From contig JAYJMM010000116.1 of NCBI GenBank assembly GCA_037349105.1, positions 4,092,001 through 4,156,000 on the forward strand: a DNA stretch of 64,000 nt, read 5' to 3'. This DNA is from Limnomonas spitsbergensis (lineage: Eukaryota; Chlorophyta; Chlorophyceae; Chlamydomonadales). The notes below the pieces were generated by a model. The model was not told the DNA's origin, did not search any database, and saw only the letters and a program-made list of their open reading frames with translations. Both the position numbers and the translations under genes were made by a program. This document shows, one piece after another, positions 44,326 through 55,644 of this stretch (its first letter is position 1; every line of letters begins with the position of its first letter).

Positions 44326-45538
44326 TTATGCCTTAGGGACCTCAAGCTCACCATCATCAATCTGCAAACAAAGCAAACAGCAATCGGCCGGAAATTCTGC
44401 AAACAGCGCGCAGATCAGGTATCCAAGGATGCAAAGACCCGGCATTCCGGCAATGTTTCTGAGGAACAGCAAAAGACTTGTAAAACATCCGCAGCTTTTC
44501 AGTGATGCAGTCCTTGTATTATCATGTTTTTTATTTGAAGCGCAGGGGACTTTAGTGACCAATCATGACAGCACCCACTCTTTGATCTGCAAGGTACACC
44601 TACCATGGTGCACAGGTCGCGGGGGAACTGGCGGTCCACAGTGCATCCTACTGACTGGGCCGTGCCCAAGATCTCCTTGCACACGCCGCTGAGCTCCCGT
44701 GCGCAGCTTCGTGGGCGCATGATGCGCGCAATGCTGATAATGTCATCCATAGTGATGTTACCAGTGTGCTTCACATTCTTCTCCTACAATTGGTGAGCAT
44801 GGGGCGTAATCAGCATGGTTGGCATGGGGCGTGATCAGGCACCTTTGTTGCATGCAAGAAGATAGGCATGTGGCCTCCCATCATTACCGATCAACATGAC
44901 CACTTTAATTGGAGACAGTCGGTTGTTCCTGTACCATGCTAGCATGCCTTACCTTCTTCCTGTCACGAGGAGGCTCCTTGAGTGCCCGGACCACCATGGA
45001 CGCAGCGGTTGGGACCACTGACACCTTGGCTTGGCGGTTTTGCACAGTCAGCTTGACAGTGATGCGCAGACCCTTCCAGTCCTTGGCAGTCTCCTTAGCA
45101 ATGTCCTCACCAACCTTCTTGGGCGACAAACCCAGAGGACCGATCTTAGGGGCCAGAGAGGAGGCTGCACCCACCTCACCTACGTATCAACCATTGAGTC
45201 ATAACTTAGGAATTTCTACGCTGGCAACCTCCTCCCGAAAACAGTATAGCCGACACTGCGCATTTCCCACCTCCGGTCACCCTGACGAACACCTCCATAA
45301 TCTACAGAATATGATAAACATACAATTAGGAAGGGTGCAAGGGAAGGTACAACAGAAGTGCAAGGAGGTAAGGAGAGCATGAGCATCCAACGCTGATTTT
45401 ATATGACCTGACCTCATTGGCATCGAACTGCGCAGTAAAAAACAGGAGAGGTCAGACACAGCCTGGGAGAGGAGGTAACCTTCGTACGGTAAGGCTGCGC
45501 AGTGGGCGGCAGGTACCTTGGGAGGCATGGTGACGTCT
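44326..45538 (-). CDS. RPL12: 60S ribosomal protein L12 (uL11)
   Basis: uL11 forms the base of the ribosomal stalk with uL10 and the P proteins and contacts the GTPase centre of 25S/28S rRNA. Exons 45538-45527, 45427-45413, 45301-45271, 45179-44953, 44783-44604 and 44361-44326 give 166 aa (usual 165-166). Conserved segments are [60 protein letters not shown], then [20 protein letters not shown] and [20 protein letters not shown]. The first two exons are only 12 and 15 nt, each a whole number of codons; they are fixed by the universal MPPKFDxNE start. Intron-rich 5' ends are usual for algal ribosomal protein genes. Confidence 0.98.
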
Positions 45539-46693
45539 ACTGTTTATACAAAGATCCAAAAGGACAGAAGGAATGGAAACGCAGCCTGTGTAGAGCAAAC
45601 CCTGCAAACCTCGTTGGCCGTACACATTACTTTTTGTGCGCTTGATGCCCATGCCGAGATGAACAGCTTGCAATTTCATAGTATCAAGTCAATACAGCGC
45701 ACTGATGTGTAGATACAAATTGCATCGACACTATGTACGCTTACGCACGGGAATGGCAGCTTACAAAGCAGCACTCGCAAGCTTTCAGGCCTGAAATATC
45801 ATGGCAAGGGATTTGACAGCCTCTTGAAAGCTCAGTGGTTGCCGGAGAGAATTCATCATATATGAATGTCTGTGCAAGGTGATGTCCTGGTACCAATTGC
45901 TTCATGAAAAGCTTGCTGGCTCACCAGACCCTGGCTACAAGTTTCTAACGCAACAGCAGACACTACAGGTATGACACCTGGCTATACTTAAAGGTTCGAT
46001 TTTCCATTGGTTTCCTGCACCACATGCAGGTTGCCTCCTTTCCTTGTGATGAGTGTCCGCTTCACGATTAATGTTAGGCTGCCACCACCCTCCGCCAGGT
46101 AAAGGTGATGCTGTTCAGCGGCTATGAGCGTTGGAAACTGCCTTGATTTAGTACAGAGCGAATTGAGGGCTCAAGCCAATAGTCACTGATGCTTCATGCA
46201 ATCATATACTGTACTTGTACGCCATTTCTTGCACGACAGCCGCCATGCATGTCTTGTGGAGTGGTGATCTGACCAAGTGACCAGTGCATGACGAGCTCCA
46301 TGCTATTTCACGTTTTAGTTCTTAAGGCTCCTTGAAGTCCCGGTAACACGCATAGGACCTTTGCCTAAGCAACAACCACTTCAAGCAGCAACGGCATGTG
46401 TCATGTTACTCATGTCTATCGCTGGTCTGCTTTGCCTGATGGGGGCACATCTTAAAATTCCAATTATCTGATGAAAATGGAAGGAACTGAGTATTGACTT
46501 CAAGGGCAGGCCTAAGCGTACGCAGATATGTTTCCATCAACAGGTGAACCGGTGCCACCAATCTTGCATACCAGTTTATTGTTTAGGCCATGTACATCTC
46601 AAAAGAGTGCTCACATCGAAGAACGTCTATGCTCTTCCACGTTATTCCCCCTTTTCTTCTTTCCTAACCCATTTCCCCATCCCAATTGAATAC
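45539..46693. other. RPL12 upstream region
   Basis: Contains the RPL12 promoter near 45540. No coding signal was seen in the rest, which leads into the LINE cluster. Confidence 0.5.
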
Positions 46694-46750
46694 TTGGGTG
46701 CCTACGCGATAGAGCCTTTTGGAGCAGGGCCCAGTGGTGTTACGTCATTG
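46694..46750 (+). repeat. Dispersed tail module (copy 2)
   Basis: Diverged copy: GGGTGCCTACGCGATAGAGCC, broken by changes, then GGGCCCAGTGGTGTTACGTC. Resembles 12724-12780 in context and sequence. Confidence 0.65.
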
Positions 46751-47272
46751 ATCATTGACTTGGAAGAGCATTGAGGCTCTCCCATGTGACCATGGGAGCC
46801 CAGTCCTGTATTACTCAATGGCAAGACTGTAATATTCTCATGAAGCCATGAAATGCTTTGATAGTTCGATACACTGTTCTCCCGGTATGCTTGGTCATGT
46901 ACTTTTTAAACTAAACGTAGCCAAACTGTTGGTCGCAAAAAGACAGAAGTATTGCCACTAAATAACGGTCAGGGAAAAAGACGAGAGTTTTCTGCCTGAG
47001 CGCAACGCATCAGTGTCACTCTGCTGCCTTTCTGCCACTTACAGGATACCTCAAAACGGTATGAGTCCCCCCTAAAGCCAAGATGGAAGGCGGGGCAATG
47101 GTGGGACAGGGAACGTGTATTAGTCAGCAAGTTTGCCCTCAGTCCCATGGATTCGTGACTAGTTGCCATACATGCTCATGCACACTTTTTCGTTATGGTT
47201 GTGGTTGTCGCTGATTCATTTCTGTACAATCAGCAGTCTGTCTGAAAGGAGTGTTTGGCGATTCAGAGGTAG

Positions 47273-47859
47273 ATGAGGAGAACCTCAGTGGCTAGCCTCT
47301 CATTTCGGATGGTCTTGATGGTGTACTGTGATCCTCAGATAGGACCGGCTTACCATTATTGGATGCCTCTACATACGCTTCCATATGTGTGCGGCCGCCT
47401 ACCAATGGAGGAGTTTGAGCGGGGAGCAATTGTTCCCAAACTGTGTCCGGCACTCCTTCACCTGCAGCCGCTCCCCGTCCCAGAGGTGCTACAGCTAGTG
47501 GACGCAGCCTACAAGCAGGCACAGCTGGAGGCAACTGGCAGAGGAGGCCCCAGGGACACCACCACCGAGCACAGGCCTGCGGCCGCCTACCGTGCCTGGT
47601 TCCAGCCTACGGCGGGCGCGGTACTGGAGCATGCTGGGAGACGCACTAGCAGTAGGGCATGTGCGGCTAGTTGGCGAGTATATGGAGGATGCGCTGCATG
47701 TTTGCTTCCAGTGCCCAAGCGTCAAGGACCAGCTTAGGGAGAGGGGTTGGGCAGGCCCCTTGGAAGGCGCCACGAACTTTCATCAGTTGTACCGGAGCAG
47801 GCATGGGTGGGAGGCTCTGGCTTTTGTACAGGACATGGTTGACATTGTAGAGGGCTAAT
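47273..47859 (+). pseudogene. LINE reverse-transcriptase C-terminus (5'-truncated, frameshifted)
   Basis: The first frame encodes VYCDPQIGPAYHYWMPL ... PLPVPEVLQLVDAAYKQAQ ... YRAWF. A shift near 47600 leads to a frame ending EDALHVCFQCPSV, then RERGWAGP, ATNFHQLYRS and GWEALAFVQDMVDIVEG-stop. The ED..H.CFQCPSV motif is the end of the zf-RVT zinc-binding region after the reverse transcriptase of L1-like non-LTR elements. The fragment is dead. Confidence 0.7.
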
Positions 47860-48061
47860 TTCTTGGGGATTTGGGACTTAAGTTTCCTTTTCCTATCTTT
47901 GGGGGAGAGGAGGGGTCTTTACCTTTTGTTCCTCTGAAATATCCCCTTGTCCAGACCTTGCTTCTACAGGGTCGAGGGACCTTAGCACTGTCTTTCCCTT
48001 TTTTGAGGGGGGAGAGCTAATTTACTTCTTCTTGTTCCTCTTTTTCTCTCCTTTCCCCTAT

Positions 48062-48391
48062 AAATTTACTTTATTACTTCCAGATTGTGTGCGCACCAAT
48101 TTGCGACTGCGGCTTGGCGCGATCAGCACTGCTGATACCAGAGGACGGCGCAACGGTCAGCGGCGACAAGCACGCTGCTGCCAGCGGTGTTGGGCAGGGG
48201 GGGATAGCGAGGAGGTAGAGGATGCGCTGCATGTGTGCTTCCAGTGCCCTAGTGTCAGGGAGCAGTTACGGGAGCGGGGGTGGGCAGGTCCTCCGGGCGC
48301 TGCCACTAACTTCCACCAGTTGTACCAGGCTGAGCATGGGTGGGACGCACTTGCTTTTGTGGACTGTGCTGTGGGCATTATTGAGGGTTAG
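48062..48391 (+). pseudogene. Second LINE 3' end with zf-RVT motif
   Basis: Encodes RTNLRLRLGAISTADTRGRR, then CCQRCWAGGDSEEVEDALH, VCFQCPSV and a copy of the terminal domain to AVGIIEG-stop. The CC..C...H..C pattern is more complete than in the first copy, and the reading frame is intact over this fragment. Followed by T-rich DNA. Confidence 0.75.
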
Positions 48392-48710
48392 TCTCCGGGG
48401 TTTCTGAGGCCGATGTCGTTGGCCTTTCCGGCCTTCTCTTTTGGCCTTTTTTGTTGTTGTTTTTTGTTGTTGTTTGCCCCCTTTTTAGTTTCTTCTCTTC
48501 TCCCTTCTGATCAGTGGAGCGCCCTCGCGGCCAAGCAGGGGTGGGATACGCTTGCTTTCCTGGACTTTTCTTTTCTTAGAGGCTTTGTTGAGGGGTAGTC
48601 TCTAGTGGAACTCAGGTGTTTGACTTGGTCTGCTTAGCCTTCCCGGCCTCTCCTTTTGTTCTTTTCCCCCTCTCTTCCTTTTAGTGCCTCCTTAACTCCC
48701 TTCTGAACAG

Positions 48711-48764
48711 TTGGGCGCCCATGCGGCCGAGCTTTGAGCGGGCCCAGAGGTGTAACGTATTGAC
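48711..48764 (+). repeat. Tail module (copy 3)
   Basis: TTGGGCGCCCATGCGGCCGA followed by GCTTTGAGCGGGCCCAGAGG and TGTAACGTATTGAC; the reference copy of the module. Confidence 0.8.
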
Positions 48765-48778
48765 TTCCAAATTCACTG

Positions 48779-48830
48779 TTGGGCGCCCACGTGGCCGAGC
48801 CTTTTCAGCAGGGCCCAGATGTGAAGCGTC
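48779..48830 (+). repeat. Tail module (copy 4)
   Basis: Direct copy 68 bp after copy 3, with CCTTTTCAGCA in place of CTTTGAGCG, closer in that feature to copies 1 and 2. Confidence 0.75.
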
Positions 48831-49024
48831 GTTAACATGTTAATGACATTAAACCTCTGGGCCATGTTTTTGTGAACTGTGTTGTGGGCATTGTTGAGGG
48901 TCTGTCTCTAGGGATTCTGAGGCGCCGGTGTCGTTTACCTTTCCAGCCCTCTCTTTTGGTCCTTTGTTTGTTGTTGTTGTTGTTTGCCCCCTTTTTAGTT
49001 TCTTCTCTTCTCCCTTCTGATCAG

Positions 49025-49073
49025 TCAATAACGTTACACCTCTGGGCCCGCTCAAAGCTCGGCCGCGTGGGCC
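49025..49073 (-). repeat. Tail module (copy 5, inverted)
   Basis: Reverse complement of the module (GTTACACCTCTGGGCCCGCT, then CAAAGCTCGGCCGCGTGGG) between LINE scraps. Confidence 0.8.
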
Positions 49074-49266
49074 CTTCTGATCAGTGGGGCGCCCTCGCGG
49101 CCAAGCAGGGGTGGGATACGCTTGCTTTTGTGGCCTGTTTTTTAAGGCTTTGTTCAGGGTTACTCTCTAGTGGAACTAAGGTGTCGGAGTTAGTCTTCTT
49201 TGCCTTCCCGACCTCTCCTTTTGTTCCTTTCCCCCCCTCTTCCTTTTAGTTTCTTATTTTCTCCCT

Positions 49267-49360
49267 TTGGGCGCCCACGCGGCCGAGCTTTGAGCGGGCC
49301 CAGAGGTGTAACGTTATTGACCTCTGGGCCATGCTGAGATGAAGCTCGGCCACGTTGGCA
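49267..49360. repeat. Tail modules 6 and 7, head to head
   Basis: A forward copy (49267-49322) is immediately followed by a partial inverted copy (49322-49360), giving a potential hairpin. Confidence 0.7.
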
Positions 49361-49489
49361 AACAAAAAGACAGCTAGTAAAGTCAAGGGAGAAGGCATAA
49401 GAGGGAAAAAAGGATAGCAAGTTCACCCACCAAACAAAAAGAACACAGGTCGGGCAAACCGTCTCCCCTGCCCCTGAAGAGACTAGCCT

Positions 49490-49565
49490 TCAAAAAGCTC
49501 GACTAAAAGTACAAAATCCAGGGCCTTCCACCCCTGCCTGCGGGCTCTCCGACGTCCGGTCTGGT
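49490..49565 (-). pseudogene. LINE 3'-end fragment on the opposite strand
   Basis: The minus strand encodes RRARRQGWKALDFVLLVELF, then EG-stop, a diverged form of the GWEALAFV...VEG terminal domain. Confidence 0.55.
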
Positions 49566-49799
49566 AGGTAGGAAAAGGAAAGGAACCAAAGGCTAGAAGA
49601 AAGACAGAGAGGCACACAAAGGGCGAAGAAAACACCTCTCCAGAAAACGGAAAGGCAGACCAAAACATCCCTGCCTCTGAAAGCAAGAGAAAGACAGAAG
49701 GGAAAGAGCCAGTCCCCATGTGATGTGATGCGTCGTTAACATGTACATCCCTCAATTGTGTATTCATGCTCCCGCAATTCCTCCAAGGCTCTGCTTCAA

Positions 49800-50397
49800 A
49801 GCTGCCTTTTAGTGTATGTCGGCTGAATCAGTCAGCATGAGTGGACCGGCCTGCTGGGTCTCGGTCCTGGTTGGCAGTCTCCACCCCTGATACTCGATCT
49901 CCATGGCCTCACCATAGCTTCGATTTTTGAAGAATTATGTGTCCCAACATAACTGCTAAATCCTCCTCCCCTGAGGCCTAGTAGTCAGGGTCAGGCACGC
50001 ACCGGGGCACACACTGCTACAGCAACGATTTCCCCCGAAGCAATCTGAGAGGAATCATGCGTGTCTGATTACCAATTCAACTGGGCATGTGTTGCACAAC
50101 AGCTATCCCGAGCCTATAGTTGCTGCATCGGACCATTTCGTTTGGGATGTTGATTCAGTTGCGGTGGCTGCTGCAGTTGAAGAGTTGGTTCGTTGAGAGG
50201 ATCCAATCTGCCCGGACAAGTCTCTGGCATAAGGTGCCCCGCTTTGCTGTGTGCCGCAGTAGATTGACTGTACTGAAATGCTGCTAATACTATAAAGCAT
50301 TTACTCGCTGTTCGTAACGGTCACTGTGGATGTATGTAGTTGCAGGGCTGGCTTCAACGGAAAATATTATACCTCATCGATTGCGCAACCGGCCGCT
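49800..50397. other. Upstream region of the Sec14-like gene
   Basis: No coding signal recognised; includes the promoter and 5' UTR of the gene starting at 50398. Confidence 0.5.
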
Positions 50398-53300
50398 ATG
50401 ACCAAAGCTCCACACCCCACTAAGATCCTGAAATTCCAGGGAAGGAGGGACTGGCCTCTATCTCCTGGAGTCGACGACTGGGGCTTAACGAGCGAGCAGC
50501 AGGTTATCATCCCGCGGCCAAATCCGATTATTGCCGCAGTTGCTGACGAGCATGATGTCGCAGGAGTCATACGTTGAGCAATTTAGGCTTATCCTTGAAG
50601 CCAAGAAAGCGTGGATCAAGGAGGAGCATGGTGCGTTGGTGATGCACCCCTGGTGACTGACCCACCTTTCCCGGACACTGCTGACGCACTCTCACCATTC
50701 ATGGCCACAGACTACTTCGAGCTGCGGCGCTTCTTACGAGCTCGTTCATATGATTTAGAAAGGGCGACCACCATGTGGATGAACCACATCGCCTGGGAGG
50801 ATGAGTTCTCGGTGAAAACCATACTTCATGACTTCCACTTCGAAGAAAGGAATGAGTTCGTTGCTGCATATCCTCAGGCAAGGGTTTACAAGGGCATGCA
50901 ACTGATGTGTTCTGACATGAAAGGGAATGGAAGATTTGCATGGTGTGCGCCACGCTGTGCAACCGCGGTCAGAATATAATCCTCAGGCTCCCATTTTGTC
51001 CCCATTTTTGCTGCATGAGTATGTATAATGCACGTGGATTCATGAGCACATCCTGTCTGGCTCGGCGGGCGCATTATTTTATGAACCACAAATTATGCTT
51101 ACATCCAATGCTGTAGATTCTCTCATGTCAGAATTGATTTTTACCCATGTGCAACCTTGTTTGTTCACAGGGATACCACAAATTGGACAAAGAGGTATGA
51201 TGATCGCAATGCTTTTTTGATCTTGCTCCACCCAAATGGGCTGGCATCACTCTCCTGAGATTCAATATACCGTTTATCAAGGGAGTTGGTTCTGCGTCTG
51301 ATTGCAACCATTTGAAGAGGTATGTTTTGGGAATTCAACAGGGCAGGCCTATTTACATTCAGCAGCTGGGGAAAATTGACATCGTAAAGCTGAAGAAGGC
51401 TTGCAGCGAAGAACGGATGATCCAATTCCATATCCAAGAGTGAGTGTTTCTGGTCTTAGGGGATCACCGCACATCGGTGCGGAAGTGTTTCTGACCGCCC
51501 GTGAGCACTTCATAGCGTGCACATCACTCTTCCTCATAGGACCTCGTGAATGAATCCACAATGGAATGTCTTCACATCTTCACAACAGCAAAGATTCAAC
51601 TGCCTTCAGTTTTAATCTTCCCCCCTTTTTGCACGAATTGCATTGATGTCCCTTGTGTAAAAAGTGACTGGTTTGTTTTCTCCATTCAACCACTTCTCAC
51701 CCTGGCTCAATATCCAATACATCCCTTCATGCAGATATGAGCGATGCCGAAAGGTCATTCTTCCAATTTGCTCTCGCCTTGCTGGTCATCATATTGACCA
51801 GACATTTGGCATCATGGACGTTTCAGGTCAGGCGCTTGAGCATACTGTTTACCTTGAGGAATAATTTATGGTGTTGGAAAGTCCATGTTTGTTCAAACTT
51901 CAAAATGCTGCATTTTTCAGAGCCATCTCAGACTCATTGCTGTTTAGTTTTCTTTCGCAGAGCACGTAAACGAAAACAATACTTTTAACTGATTTCACTT
52001 CCAATTTTACTGGCTACATAGTCAGTTTTCAAATTAATTAAAAGAAGCCCAAAGTCCTAAAATAAATGTATGGCACAAGAAAGAACAACCAAACAAGCGA
52101 AATGACCCGCAGTGGTACCACCAGCAGTCAAACTAGGCAGGTGCCAGTGGAGAGGTCTCGTTTTTTTTTTTTTTAAGGAAATATTAACGGCATGCTGACT
52201 CGTGTCCTGATTTGATTTTCATGAGCTCTGCTGAGGACAAAAGGTACCCCTGAAGAGACCTGGATTTTGAAATTTGCATCGTACAGGAATCGCTTCAGGG
52301 CAAATATTTCCTGGTCCAAAATCACTGAAACCGTTGCTTCTCTTGTTTCCTGGTGTCCCTGCAGGTGTTGGCCTGGGTCACCTCACCGGAGAAATCAGGC
52401 GGCTCATGACCATCATCACCAAGTATGATCAAGATAATTACCCAGAGATGCTAGGCCACATCTGCATCATCAATGCACCCAGCGTCTTTCGAATGATGTG
52501 GAACATGGTGAAGAACCTCATCGACCCGCGCACACAGTCGAAGATTGAGGTGAGCCCCTGACTGAGCGAACCGCTTGGTTGGTATGCCACTGCAACCAGT
52601 GTTTTGCAATTGCTCCGTATTTCAAAAGATGTTTTGTAATAACGATCCTTACTGGTAAAAGTAGCCGAATTTGCATTGAAATTACGGTGACTGAAACTCG
52701 TAATTCGTAAGCTGCTTCAGCCACCATAAGGACTGTTATCAGCACAGCACTGACTGCAACGCATTCATACCAGGTCCTCTCCTCCCATGACTTAAAGTGA
52801 CGTTTTCCGGCGAATGCACAGATCCTTGGCACCGACTACAAGAAGGGCGTCCTGAAGTGGGTGGATGTGGACAACCTGCCCATCTGGCTGGGAGGCAAGT
52901 CGGAGGGCCATCTTATCGACGACGTTGGACCATGGTCCGACCCTGAGCTGTGTGCGAAGATTGGGGTTGACGTGGAGGCCCTGCGGGCAGGCAAGACGCT
53001 GCCGCCCATTCTGCACCTGGGCACCGCGCAGTCCAGGCGCTACGCAGCCATGGCGGCCTCAGGCAGTGCGCACCTCAGGCTGCCGTCAGCTGCGTCCATG
53101 CGCATCAGCGGGGAGAGGAGTCTGTCAAGGATGAGCCATGCCTCTGTGAACGAACGTCTGTCACCCGTGTAAGCTGGGGGGCCCTTCCTTTTTGCGTCAT
53201 TTTTTCTGAGCATGGCCACAGCTCCTGGCGCTCTCCCCCTCGCCTAGATTTCTTGAAATAAGCTTGTAGGTAATTGTCTTGAAAATATTTTGTAGGTGAT

Positions 53301-53888
53301 GAATATGCTGTCTGATCTGATCGATTGTCGCCTTGACTGATCCACTGGCGCATCAATCATGCCCACAGGCAGCGCTCAGGCGTCCCAGAGGAGCTCGTGG
53401 AGGAAGTTGCTCGCAAATATGCCGAGGTCACAGCCTCTGCTGGCTCTGCCGCCTCCATGGACCGCTCGAGCCCTCAGGAAATCGCCATCTCCATCATTCG
53501 GGAGGCTCACACTGCTGCCTCCAAGATGTCCGCAGATGGGCGGCCCAGGGTCTTGGTCCAGCGGGTGACAGACCTAGAGCGACGTCTCCCACTGCACGAA
53601 GAGCGGCTACGGGACATTGAAAAACCTACTGCGGACGGCCGTGAGGAGGGTGACGGATTATTGGCAGCGGCAGGCCCTGCCAACGGCATCAAGGCTGCTC
53701 CCGAGGGCAGCCTCCTGAAGCGCGTGGAGATGCTTGAAGAGGCTGTGGATTCCCTGCTGGTAGCGCAAGAGGCGGCGCTGCTGCACCAACAGCAGCTGCT
53801 GGAAGCGCAAGAGCTGGAACGAAAACAGGCCATGGAGGCTGCGGCCCTAGCGCAATCATCAGGGTGCTGCTGTTGTACTATCATGTAG
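50398..53888 (+). CDS. Sec14/CRAL-TRIO phospholipid-transfer protein with C-terminal CaaX box
   Basis: Nine exons join in frame to 534 aa: 50398-50502, 50564-50630, 50711-50877, 51171-51194, 51342-51439, 51735-51826, 52365-52549, 52822-53168, 53369-53888. CRAL-TRIO-N lies at about residues 57-113 (DYFELRRFLRARSYDLERA, MWMNHIAWEDEF). The lipid-binding domain at about 114-280 includes GRPIYIQQLGKID, TFGIMDVSGVGLGHL, YPEMLGHICIINAPSVFRMM, NLIDPRTQSKI and NLPIWLGG. Sec14 proteins exchange phosphatidylinositol and phosphatidylcholine and stimulate PI-4-phosphate synthesis. A Ser/Arg-rich linker and a coiled coil (about 470-520) follow. The protein ends GCCCCTIM: a farnesylation-type CaaX (CTIM) after three Cys that could be palmitoylated, so stable membrane anchoring is likely. 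Intron 3 has a GC donor (CAG|GCAAGG). The start is the first ATG in a frame that continues to the domain. Confidence 0.95.
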
Positions 53889-54579
53889 CGTGGGTGTTTA
53901 TGTGGACGCCCAAAGGCTGCCCACAAGAACAGCAGGATGTTGATGATGGATGGGGCACTGAAACACAATCCTCAGAAGCCTAGAGCGTAACGGAATGGAG
54001 GATTGCGCTTTAGGTGTTTAGTATTTGTCGTCTCGCCTCAATGTCCGGCAATTCTCTAAAGCGCGGAGGCGTAGCCCTTTCCGTCTGCACTGGACTGTCA
54101 GGGTGGACTGTAAAGGTGGCCCTGATGTTGCTTGAAACACTGCATGCCACGAAAGCATTATTAAGACGCCTTGCACGCTGTAGAGGCTTTTGAGTAGTGC
54201 ACGGCAAAAATTATGGGCTGGCAGCTGTGTGGCCCCTTAATCGCTCCAGGCATTAACCAGCACTCCCAAGGTAGTAGCAGGGCGGGAGTAGGGTTCTGCA
54301 CTGCGATTTTTATTACCGTCGGTACACAGCAACGGTATGGTACCAAGGAGGTTTGTAGTAGTTATCGAATGATTATGCAAATACCTTGGTGACATGACAA
54401 GTGGGTCAAGGGCTGCTATCCTTAGCAGCAAGGGGAGGACGCCCCCTCGGATGCCCCTACTTTTTGAGACCAAAGGCAACTCAATATGCTCGCACTGCAT
54501 GTTGTATCTTACCACATGGCACTGCTGTTTTCATCCTTAACAGGCGTCAAGGGTCCTTAGCCGCCAGTCCTGAGGGAAG
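53889..54579. other. 3' flank of the Sec14-like gene
   Basis: 3' UTR with TGTAA at 54109, then DNA without features up to the left boundary of element 2 at 54580. Confidence 0.5.
54109..54113 (+). terminator. TGTAA poly(A) signal candidate (Sec14-like gene)
   Basis: TGTAA 221 nt after the stop at 53886-53888. Confidence 0.4.
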
Positions 54580-55217
54580 TGTCACAGTATATTACCGTAT
54601 ACGTGACAGAACCGTTTAGACCGCAGTTAGCGGCCGCGGAGCCTCCGCAGCTTATCTGCGGAGTCTCCGGATTTGAACTGAGACCCAGAATCCCGCTTAA
54701 GTGTGAAGTGTAGCAGATTTCCCGTACTCAGTAAATAGGGCTTGCCGGGACCTTTGAATCCCGGCTTGCACGCTTGACACTTACTTCGTTCCTTTTAAGT
54801 GGACAGGCCTCTAATTGTAATCAGCAACGGCTATCATCCCAAGATATACCCTGTGAATACCAATAACGCCAGTACCACGAAGGCACGAAGACGATCAAGC
54901 CTAATTCAGCCTCAGAGCCGACATAGCAACCTACTTATCCTCAGCTAGACGCCCAGCCCGACCTGGGACACCGCCCGCAGTCTACGGCTACGACATCCCC
55001 CGCTTCACGCGGTGAGTGACTCAGCGACCCGTCAGATCAGCTATCTGAAGGGCCAGCAGTTAAGCTTTACAAGTGACCAGCTCCGTGTCTGTCATCTAGA
55101 AGTTCCAGCCACAGCTTAACGCGCTGCGCATCCGCGGCCAGTGTGTAGTCACTGAGTCCGCCCGTAGGCGTCCGCCACTATGTGGGGAAGAAGTCCGCCA
55201 CGGACCTGAAGCAAACC
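54580..55217 (+). repeat. S repeat, left copy of element 2
   Basis: Starts TGTCACAG and contains inverted repeats (GTCACAG...GTGACAG; CGGAGCCTCCGCAG region). It matches element 1 S up to about 55212 (GTCCGCCACGGACCTGAAGC). The identical stretch at 62696 continues beyond S into the ORF, so its inner edge is set by comparison with element 1. Confidence 0.8.
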
Positions 55218-55223
55218 TCTCGT

Positions 55224-55246
55224 GTCCACTTAAAAGGAACGAAGTA
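55224..55246 (+). promoter_or_regulatory. Self-complementary primer-binding-site candidate of element 2
   Basis: These 23 nt (core CCACTTAAAAGGAACGAAG) are the exact reverse complement of 54782-54804 within S, about 420 nt upstream, and lie 12 nt after the end of S. This matches the layout of Tf1-type self-priming, where the transcript 5' end folds back onto a site just inside the LTR. It would put the transcript start near 54782. Confidence 0.5.
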
Positions 55247-55644
55247 GTGGATCTTGCCTTATCAGCCTGACCCAACGAATCCTGCTAAAGGTGTATGTGC
55301 TGTGGAGCTTGGAATTTCTTTTTGAGACAGCGGATCTGCCTTGGACAGCTAGAAATCACTGAGCAGAGGATTTCTCATAGATATTCCAAGCCAATCCCTG
55401 CTTGCGCTGGGCGTGGCAACCCAGAAGCAGACGTAGCTTGAAGATCAGGCTGTGGAGTTATAAACCCAGCTGATAGTGCCTGTGCACCTGGACTTGCCTT
55501 TGTGGTGGAGTGCAAATTCCCAAGTGTAGACAGAAGTGGATCTAAGGATCAGTGATCAATGGATTGCAGAGGCTGAGATTTCAGTGGCCCAGAACTGTGT
55601 GAACTGTGTGAACTGAAAGGCAGGGCCTGGACTCAGAGCAGCAG

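Larger units (their letters stand above)
48518..49165 (+). pseudogene. Short LINE 3'-end fragments (three)
   Basis: Three further scraps of the same terminal domain: AAKQGWDTLAFLDF... GFVEG-stop (48518-48598), FVNCVVGIVEG with the usual stop changed to Leu (about 48868-48900), and AAKQGWDTLAFVACF (49085-49165). Each is followed by closely similar T/C-rich DNA (TTTTGTTGTTG, TTTGCCCCC). Confidence 0.65.
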
